Assembly (NCBI GenBank): GCA_021464415.1
Contig: CM038465.1
Location: 78,464,919-78,528,918 of the forward strand
Source: Lonicera japonica
Taxonomy: Eukaryota; Streptophyta; Magnoliopsida; Dipsacales; Caprifoliaceae
Length of the DNA stretch: 64,000 nt
Direction: 5' to 3'
The notes beneath the pieces are model-generated. The model saw only the letters and a program-made list of their open reading frames with translations. It searched no databases and was not told the origin of the DNA. Positions 56,901 through 64,000 of this stretch are shown in pieces; the stretch's first letter is position 1; each line of letters begins with the position of its first letter. A program made the position numbers and the translations under genes.

Positions 56901-57486
56901 TAAGGTTTTTTCATATTTTAAAACCATAAAACCGGGGTTCATTACTAATCAACAATAAACCCTTGTTTTCGTAGCCCACATTAAAACGAAAATGGAATGT
57001 ATGTATGAAAAGAGGGAAAAATATACTTACAATACATTCTCTCTGGATCATCGCGGAAATCATCAACCACTGCTATCTCCCAATTCATTATCATCAAACA
57101 AATGCTCCAACAATATTCCGAATCAGTCCATAATAAATGGATTTCTTAAGAAGTTTGCAGATTCACTGTACTTTTGAAATGAGGGAAGGGTTTTTTAGAG
57201 AGAGAAACCTTAAGATTTGTTTGCTTCAAATATGGTTGTAGCATAGTGCTGTAGCGTGTTTCAATTGCTATAAGACCTAAAATGATAGTTTTGCCCTTGT
57301 TTAGAGCATATGTGCCTTGAACAAGTGCTTTTTTCTAACTTTAACAGTAAAAAATAGACCAAATGGTCAAATTAAAAGGCGGCATAAACTTTACTGGGTA
57401 AATTGAGAAAAATAAAAAATTAGTGGTCAAATTGAAACTCAAGATAAAGTTCAGTGACCATTTTAATTTTTTACTCGAATAATAGA

Positions 57487-58448
57487 TTAGACAGTTTATT
57501 GGGAGTTCTTTTAGCAACGAATTGACCTTTACTTTATGATCATCAATTGGTTCCATCAAATATGGAAACCAATATAAAACAAATTATAATCCTATCAATT
57601 ACCATGCCAACGAAACACATTGTTTTACATTTTTCGGATAAATTAAAACTCTTTCGCAACATTTACATGAAGAAAGAAAACAAATGCAGAAAAAAAAATC
57701 CACAACCAACAGGTAGCACGGAAAGCATAGCTCAACTGGCACAATTTTATCTTCTTCTATGGAGAAGTGCAATTCCCTTCTTATTACTTTAAAAAAAGAA
57801 AAAGAACTCACAAATAATTGGACTAACAAACAAAAGCGCCGAATAAATACAAATCCAAAAAGGAAAAATGTATACATCTCTGATTAAACAGGGAGTACAT
57901 AGCAGTGTACAAACGGAGAAACAATTATCCAATAAGCCATATATCCCCCTTTAATCACCGGAAAACAACTCTTCCTCATTTGTGAAGGAACATGTGTGGA
58001 ATAATGGTAGCGGCAGAGACCTTGATTGATCTTTCAGTACATCGATATAAAATGCAAAAATTAATTCTCTCTATTTTACACCTTGGGGACATAAAATCAT
58101 GTGCAGCCTTACTTCCGGTTAAGACTGCATCTTGCCCTGCCGTATATCAAATGAGAAGACGTATTCAAAAGGAACTCCCAACAACATCTAATGGTCAAAA
58201 AGATCTTTCTTGAAATATATACAAAAGACCAATGTCTTGTGATCCAAATGCAGCCCTTGTGGTTATGTTCTACTATCATATATCTTGCACTTCTCTGACT
58301 GAATAGCAATGGGGCTTGAATCTTTTTCCTTGCCCGTGAATCAAAAGAATAAGAACATGCACTCGCTTGTTCGTTAAAGATATCGAGGTGGTGAACCTGT
58401 AAACCAAACGCCTACATAATTGCCTCTGTTTTATGGATCGGGTTTTGG
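57487..58448. other. 3' flank of the RNA polymerase gene, with a SINE-like scrap
   Basis: Downstream (3') of the minus-strand polymerase; the part next to 58449 is likely its 3' untranslated region. At about 57726-57800 an A-box-like CATAGCTCAACTGGC and a B-box-like GTGCAATTCCC are followed by an A-rich tail, suggesting a short SINE remnant. No gene seen. Confidence 0.45.
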
Positions 58449-61400
58449 TTAATTGAAGAAATAGGGAGATTCTAAAACCTCCCTCAGATCAAAGTCTCCT
58501 CGCTCTGGTAAAGGTGGAAAATTCAACTTAGGAAAGGACTTCTGGAAACTCTCCAATAACTGTACATAAGAAACCATCAATAGATTAATTTTACATTGTC
58601 TAAACAGCATTTTAATGAAAAGGCAATCAATCTGAAATTTTATATGCATGCATAAACTTTCTTCTTGAAGTATTATAGCATAATCCAATTATACAGCATT
58701 TTTCTCTTCGTAGTTTCTCAAACATAAGATACGGCATTTCTTTGGTAAGTAATGCCTGACAAACACAAAAGGGTTGCAATAAAAATCCAAGCAGAGGAAT
58801 TTGTTGTTATTCTTTTCTGTTCTTTTTTCAATTCCCAAGATAAATCACGATATCAAAAGGTTGCTTTACAAATGTGCTTGTGCTACTAAACTCGCAATAG
58901 AAGGTAGGTTGCAGAATAGAGAGGAGTGAAGATGCTTACATTCTCCAGAATGGGTGCCTCGTAGAGTTCAACAAACTTTTCTCTAAGGATCCTATTCATT
59001 TGGTCGACATCAGATGCATGTGTCCAATATGAATCATGCACTCCTGCAGAAAAGATATCCCTCCAACAGGTTAGAATAGTAAAACATGCGACACGCACAG
59101 AGGTTGGGTGATAATCACTAAGAGACCTACCTGCAAAATTTAAGCCAGCCTCTTTACAGGCAATGGCAGTCATCATCATGTGGGAACCATCAAGAGAGTG
59201 AACAAAATTTGGAGGGAAGGCTGTTCTCTGCCGCTTAACCATCACCTATCATTATATTGAGAGAAAACTTGCATTACTTGTCTGGAAAAAGCCATTTATT
59301 TCTATAAATAAAAAAGAATGACTTTGAATCTCCAAAGCTTTTGCTAACTAGGCCAAAAGATGCATAAACAGGACCCGCACTCTACATACAATATCAACAA
59401 CTCTCACTCTCTCCCCTCACAACCCTCACGCTCTTTCTTGACTCTCCCTTCGAAAAGATCTATACATACAAAAAATTGAAAGCAAATGTTTACAGATACA
59501 AAAGCTCAGATATTAATTATTAAGAAACAATGGTATCAAAGCAGGGGAAGCCCTACCTTGTCAGTTTCGCGTTGTAGAGTCAAAACCTGAAGAGATGTCT
59601 TGATCTACATCCAGAACAACCAAATCTTAGTAAAATACCAACTTTAACTTATAAAGGAGAAGGAAAAAAGAAAAAGAAATTAAACATATTGCCGCTGTGA
59701 TGTTTGAATCTATTGGAACATTACAAGATGCCTTCCCAATTTGCGGTAAGGTTGCACAACAGGAAGCCCTAGAGGAGTAGTCCACCGTACTGGCTGATTC
59801 TCCATAGCTATAATCTGTAAATGTCCCAAAAAAAAATACCAAAATCATCAAGGCAAATTATTGCAAATAAATAAATAAACAGGGGAATGCGGACAACAAA
59901 AATATTTGTTAACAATGTGCCAACAAATTTTTGTTTCAAGCTCCGCAAATTCAAGAAGATGAACCTTTGCACAGTCACCAAGCCAACTCATAATACTTCG
60001 TGCAGCTTCAAACATCTCTCCTAAGGCTGTCAATGTGGTCTGCACACAGTGAGATATGTTAGCTCAAGCCTAACACCAAATGCATACCTATTTACCTGGA
60101 AGACAGAAATTGCGAAACCCAAGTGCAAGTTTCAAAGAGACACCACTGTTAGCTAAATAGTTTAGGGCTTGTTTTACTTTGCCCCTATTTTTAATGTGAA
60201 TTAGACTTATTCCTGTGTTTTTATAATCATTAGACTTTGCCCCAGGAAAGTATCACACAAAAATGGAAGGCAATGTCTAATTTTTCAACAGAATCCATTG
60301 ATTTAACCACCCATTTTTATGTGATTCTTTGAGATTTGATTGCAAGGCGGAAGAAGAGGAGGGGGGGGGAGGGGGGTGGAGTCTAATTTCAGTATAAAAT
60401 GGGGGGCAAAGTCAAAAAAAGCCTAATAGTTAATTCAGCTGTGTGCACTTACTTTAGCAGCATAACAAGCTGCAGCAAACAACTCCGCATCATCTTCGAT
60501 GGCACAACGTTCCTTTAACCTCTTCTTGATTTGGTCACGGGCACCAATGTAAGTGACACCATACACTGATGTCATCACTGTTTGCTTTACCAATTTCCTG
60601 TCCACCTGAGGATCCCCAGTATTAATGTAAATGTTAGTCACCACATCAAAAAGGTGCTGGTAAAATCCTTCTTTTTTTTTGAGAAAAAAAAAATGAAAAG
60701 AACATGAGAATTGGTGAAACCTGTTTGATTAACATCTTGGCACGCAATGCATTTGGATTAATTGCAGGATCAGTCTCCGCATCTTTCCGCATGATATCAA
60801 GAACCCTGCATTGCAATAAATATTTCAATAGTATTTGTAGGGAATCAATACTTTATTATCTATGGCAGTAGATCGGTTTATGAATTTTGATTTAGTTATG
60901 GTATTGTTTTATTTTCTTTGGTTAAAACATAGGTAGGTAATTTTATTAATTGAGTCATGAATTCCTTAATTATGTCTTTCCTTTTGTTTTTCCTTCCATA
61001 TATTTATTTTATCGAGGCTACAGCGTACCTAGCAGCAATTCCAGTGTAAACATCAGCAGGCTTCTCTCCCACAACAAGATTGACTGCAGCTGCTCCTAAC
61101 TGAAAATATTCAGCAATTGCAACAAATGTTGAGAAACAGTAAGAGAGAAACAGAAAGTGCAAGATAGGAATATAGAGCACCAGTAGACATAAGATATTTC
61201 CCAGAAAAAGAAATAAAAACAGTTTGAAGATTTATGTTCTAAGGTTGCAAAATTTACAAGAACAAAAATGGAAAATCCAGGGTATTGTATACCTTATAGT
61301 TCCACATATATTAGTTTTGTTTTATAAGTCATATTGGATTTATTTTTTTGGATAAGAAACAAGATTCCATTAATAATATAAATTAAAAGTACAAATATAG

Positions 61401-64000
61401 AGGGGACAAGGGCTCCACCAACAAAACATATAACCCAAAAAAAGAAAATAAAAGAAATATAATCCTGCCAAAAACCACAGCCAACAATGCACCCCTTAGA
61501 ACAGATTATACAGTGGAACACTATTCAAAAATCCAAGCTCTCCAATTGTTCTTAATGTCTTCCACTCTATAATTTTTCAAAGGCTTGGTGTTGGAAGCCC
61601 ACAACGAAGCCATGAATTTGACTCTTTCCCACAGCCACTCCTTTTCTTCTATCTTTCCTTCAAAAATTCTATAATTCCTCTCCATCCATAATAGCCAAAA
61701 GGAAGCGACTTTGACACATCTCCATAGCTCCCTGCCCTTAGATTTGTCTCTGTAGCTATTGATTTCCAACATAAGAAGTCTCGCACCATCTTTGGGAATG
61801 GCCCAACTAAACCCAAATTCTGCACAAGCTTTGTTCCATATGAAATATGAATAAGTCATATTGGATATTGGCAACCCTCATAAATCAAGATTATTACCAT
61901 ATTGTCTTCAATAACTCTGAGTTGTCCTCAAATCCCATGTTTACAAGTTTCATATGAAAATAAAGCTTTACTAATTCTGTTAGATAATATTTCTTCCGCA
62001 GCGAGTCAACAATGTAACTTCGGTTTTATTCCAAGCACCCAAGTCAGAACGATATGTATCTACACTTAAATCTCACAGAATGATTTAAAAGTGAAATAAA
62101 TACACCCATTGATTTTCTTTCATTTTCAATTTGGCTTCAATAGATAACTGCCTTTTTCTTTTGTAATTCATCATCTCAAGTAGTCCTTTTGACAGTACAA
62201 GAGATGGCAATTTCATACAAAAATTCAGAACTTCGAACACAATCATACGACCAATTACATTTTTTTTATGTATAATAAGAGATAAAGAAGGAAACATTAG
62301 GGAGGTAGATTTTTTTTTTCCCTTCTCTTTCATAAGAGGATCAATAGTGTTTCCACACTTCCCCCCTAGTGGGACTCAAACCCATCCTCCCTAGGGGGTA
62401 GATTAATACACTTATGGCTATCATTGTAAAGGAAGCCAATTAATATCAGCCAAAGCAAACAAATGTTGTTACCTTGTCCCTTCCCAGGGCAGCATAGTGT
62501 TGTAAGCCATTACAAGAACCATCCTTAAAAAGATCAAAAACAAAATCTCAGATTAACCTTCAATATTTGAATCAAAAACCACGAATTTTCTGAAATACTA
62601 TAATATAATACCTGATGTATGGGCATATGAGATATAGTAGTCTCGGGAGAGGAGCTTCTCAATGTTTCAGCTAGATTAATACATGTTGCTAAACATTGAA
62701 AAGGATCCTCTGCATTCAACCACCACCGCTTTCCTTCAAGGGGTCTATCCGCAGAATCGAATATATCATCCAAATGGTTCTCGGTAAATGCTATTCGACC
62801 TTCGTAGGATAATTTGTCCACTCCACCAGCATATAAATTCGCTAAATGTACCTTTAGCCAGCGCAATCCCGATTTTCCAAGAGGGCGACCCTCTGCAAAC
62901 TCGAGGATCCCTCTGCACAAATCAGAACCAAGATGGTTCAAATAAGGATGCATGGGGTATGCACGGCCACGGAAATCAAGATTATGTGGGTAGAAAAAGC
63001 CATCCTCGTCCTTCATTTTCCGGGCAACCTGTTCTTCGAATTAAAACGTATTAGTACGTGATCAACCAAGACATTTAATACAAACTAAAACTTGTGGCAC
63101 ACATGATGTGTGTTCAATATTAAAACTAGTAATTCCTTAAATTATGCAGATTATTAAAACACAATAAGCACATTTGATGGCATTTGGCCAACTGGTGATA
63201 ACACGTGTTCTTCATATTTGAGATCATGGTTTCAAATCTTAGTTTAAGCACCACTTCTATTTCTGCCTGAAGGGTAATTCATAATTTCACGTGCATATCA
63301 GAAGTCCTCTCGTGTTTGGCCTAACTTCCATCCAAAGAAGTCCATCTCTAAATGAACTCTATTGGATGTGACTTCTAAAATATGTTGGATGTTAGGTAAG
63401 AAACTAGAATAAATAAAATTTGTAACTTGACGGTCTGTAGGATAAAATAAAATAAAATGACTTGCTGAGGTGTGATTTTCAGAAGTCAGTCAGCGGAACT
63501 TCTGTTGGATGCGCATCTCAAGACAACTTATGGAAAGTCCATCTGACTTAGCATTGCCAAACACCTCAAAATTCTCCAGATGCACTTTTTCAATTCACAA
63601 GTCCATCCGGACTTGTTTCCAAACACCATCTTAATATATAGTAATAGATGCAAGAATTAATATAAGGAAGCTCCTTACAGCAAGCTTAAGTTCTATATCG
63701 CACCGCTGTGAATGCCTCTCACTATTCTCCTTTTTCACCGCTTTAACCTTCCACTTCCATTTCCTGATTTCTGTCTCATCTTCTGTGTCTGGTTCCTCTG
63801 GTAAAGGAAGCTGAGGGAAACAGTGGAAGATGAATAACTTCAAAAACCAGTAATCCAAGGCTGAATTCTAAATACTCAAGGAGAAAAGTAAACAACAAAG
63901 GGAATTTTTTGTATACAAGTTACCCACATCCTCACGATCAACCAAGTCTGCTAGACGGCCTCCACTAGCCCAAATTCTGTCTATAATACTCAGTACCCTT
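58449..64000 (-). CDS. RPOTM: Phage-type (T7-like) RNA polymerase, probable mitochondrial RPOTm; 5' part outside window
   Basis: Single-subunit RNA polymerase that transcribes organelle genes. Thirteen exons join in frame on the minus strand: 64000-63928, 63810-63679, 63028-62612, 62523-62473, 61099-61029, 60805-60721, 60605-60453, 60039-59965, 59814-59725, 59604-59557, 59245-59131, 59043-58940 and 58559-58449. They give about 507 C-terminal residues; family members are near 1,000. Landmarks are [24 protein letters not shown], with the first catalytic Asp; [13 protein letters not shown], with the nucleotide-binding Lys and the Tyr that selects rNTPs; [45 protein letters not shown], with the second catalytic Asp; and the family ending YFFN plus stop. 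Splice borders are GT-AG. Introns carry a MITE and LINE and SINE scraps. The paralogue (RPOTm versus RPOTp/RPOTmp) is inferred from recalled synteny with At1g68990; the targeting peptide is outside the window. Confidence 0.94.
60162..60426. mobile_element. MITE in an RPOT intron
   Basis: The left end is TTAGGGCTTGTTTTACTTTG. The right end, reverse complemented, is TTAGGCTTTTTTTGACTTTG. Both continue with CCCC and a GAATTAGACT-type word, so the terminal repeats are about 50 bp. The unit lies in the intron between exons 60605-60453 and 60039-59965. The word AATAGTT on both sides may be part of a TSD. A G-rich stretch (about 60360-60375) is inside. Confidence 0.7.
61340..61850 (-). mobile_element. 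5'-truncated LINE with perfect 16-bp TSD in an RPOT intron
   Basis: A 511-bp insertion is flanked by ATAAGTCATATTGGAT at 61324-61339 and again at 61851-61866. On the minus strand it encodes the end of an L1-type ORF2: [45 protein letters not shown] and NNWRAWIF before a stop at 61521-61523. It ends in a short A-rich tail (CAAAAAAATAA) next to the TSD. The perfect TSD, 5' truncation and tail show target-primed reverse transcription. It sits in the 61100-62472 intron, in the sense direction of the host gene. Confidence 0.94.
62336..62400 (-). mobile_element. Possible SINE scrap in an RPOT intron
   Basis: Read on the minus strand it has a B-box-like GGTTTGAGTCC within GGATGGGTTTGAGTCCCAC, and a weak A-box-like TAGCCATAAGTG about 50 bp upstream. 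No TSD or tail was found. Confidence 0.35.
63180..63300 (+). mobile_element. SINE-like unit in an RPOT intron
   Basis: TTTGGCCAACTGGTGA (A-box-like, about 63185-63200) and GGTTTCAAATC (B-box-like, about 63228-63238) lie at tRNA-like spacing in the intron between exons 63810-63679 and 63028-62612. This is opposite to the host gene. It is a tRNA-derived head without a confirmed tail or TSD. Confidence 0.5.

Larger units (their letters stand above)
53046..57477 (-). mobile_element. Near-complete but decayed autonomous-type MULE
   Basis: This 4.4-kb unit has terminal inverted repeats of about 180 bp: AGTAAAAAACTAAAATGGCC at the left and, reverse complemented, GAGTAAAAAATTAAAATGGTC at the right. 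They continue with GAGTTTCAATTTGAC, TAATTTTTTATTTTTC and AAGGGCAAAAC on both sides. The flanks are GATAATAGA (53037-53045) and AATAATAGA (57478-57486), a 9-bp TSD with one mismatch. It contains a mutated MuDR-type transposase on the minus strand (54250-56900), a 20-nt C run (56811-56830) and an 11-nt C run (56491-56501). Confidence 0.93.

Noticed and set aside
54121..57600. Possible host gene of the FAR1/MULE-derived (domesticated) type
   Set aside because: Frames are broken many times and TIRs with a TSD are present, so this is a dead transposon rather than a domesticated gene.
61521..61874. An extra exon of the RNA polymerase gene
   Set aside because: It encodes LINE ORF2 tail residues and is bounded by a 16-bp duplication; the flanking polymerase exons join without it.

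Overview
The window is nuclear DNA from a dicotyledonous flowering plant. It is AT-rich, its genes carry many GT-AG introns, and it is crowded with plant transposon types (hAT, Mutator-like, L1-type LINE, tRNA-derived SINE, LTR). Nothing bacterial, viral or organellar was seen. The species cannot be named from the sequence.

Layout. Positions 1-25,500 hold no recognisable host gene. They are a patchwork of DNA transposons, several with target-site duplications (TSDs) still readable, a probable solo LTR, SINE copies and several tandem repeats. Positions 25,600-30,820 (+) carry an intact bHLH transcription factor of the bHLH49 type, with a LINE ORF1 relic lying antisense in its fourth coding intron. 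Positions 35,613-39,262 (+) are a DYW-class PPR gene. It is disabled by many frameshifts and stops and is split by a 1.4-kb Mutator-like element. Positions 39,612-41,896 (-) encode a protein with SAM-like segments followed by a peroxiredoxin-like-2 domain. Positions 44,927-48,521 (-) encode a U-box/armadillo E3 ligase of the PUB42 type. Positions 49,800-51,520 are a 30-bp minisatellite interrupted by an inverted-repeat element. Positions 53,046-57,477 (-) are an almost whole but mutated MULE. Positions 58,449-64,000 (-) hold the C-terminal 13 exons of a phage-type RNA polymerase; its 5' part lies beyond the window.

From memory, bHLH49, this PPR protein, PUB42 and the mitochondrial polymerase RPOTm are At1g68920, At1g68930, At1g68940 and At1g68990 in Arabidopsis. 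The gene order therefore looks like conserved microsynteny, and it supports calling the polymerase the mitochondrial paralogue. The genes are ordinary independent plant genes and do not form a pathway or operon. The distinctive content is the transposon and repeat architecture: exact insertion scars in a coding sequence and in introns, nested palindromic MITEs, a split minisatellite, and several very long G/C homopolymers. I found no convincing undescribed gene system.
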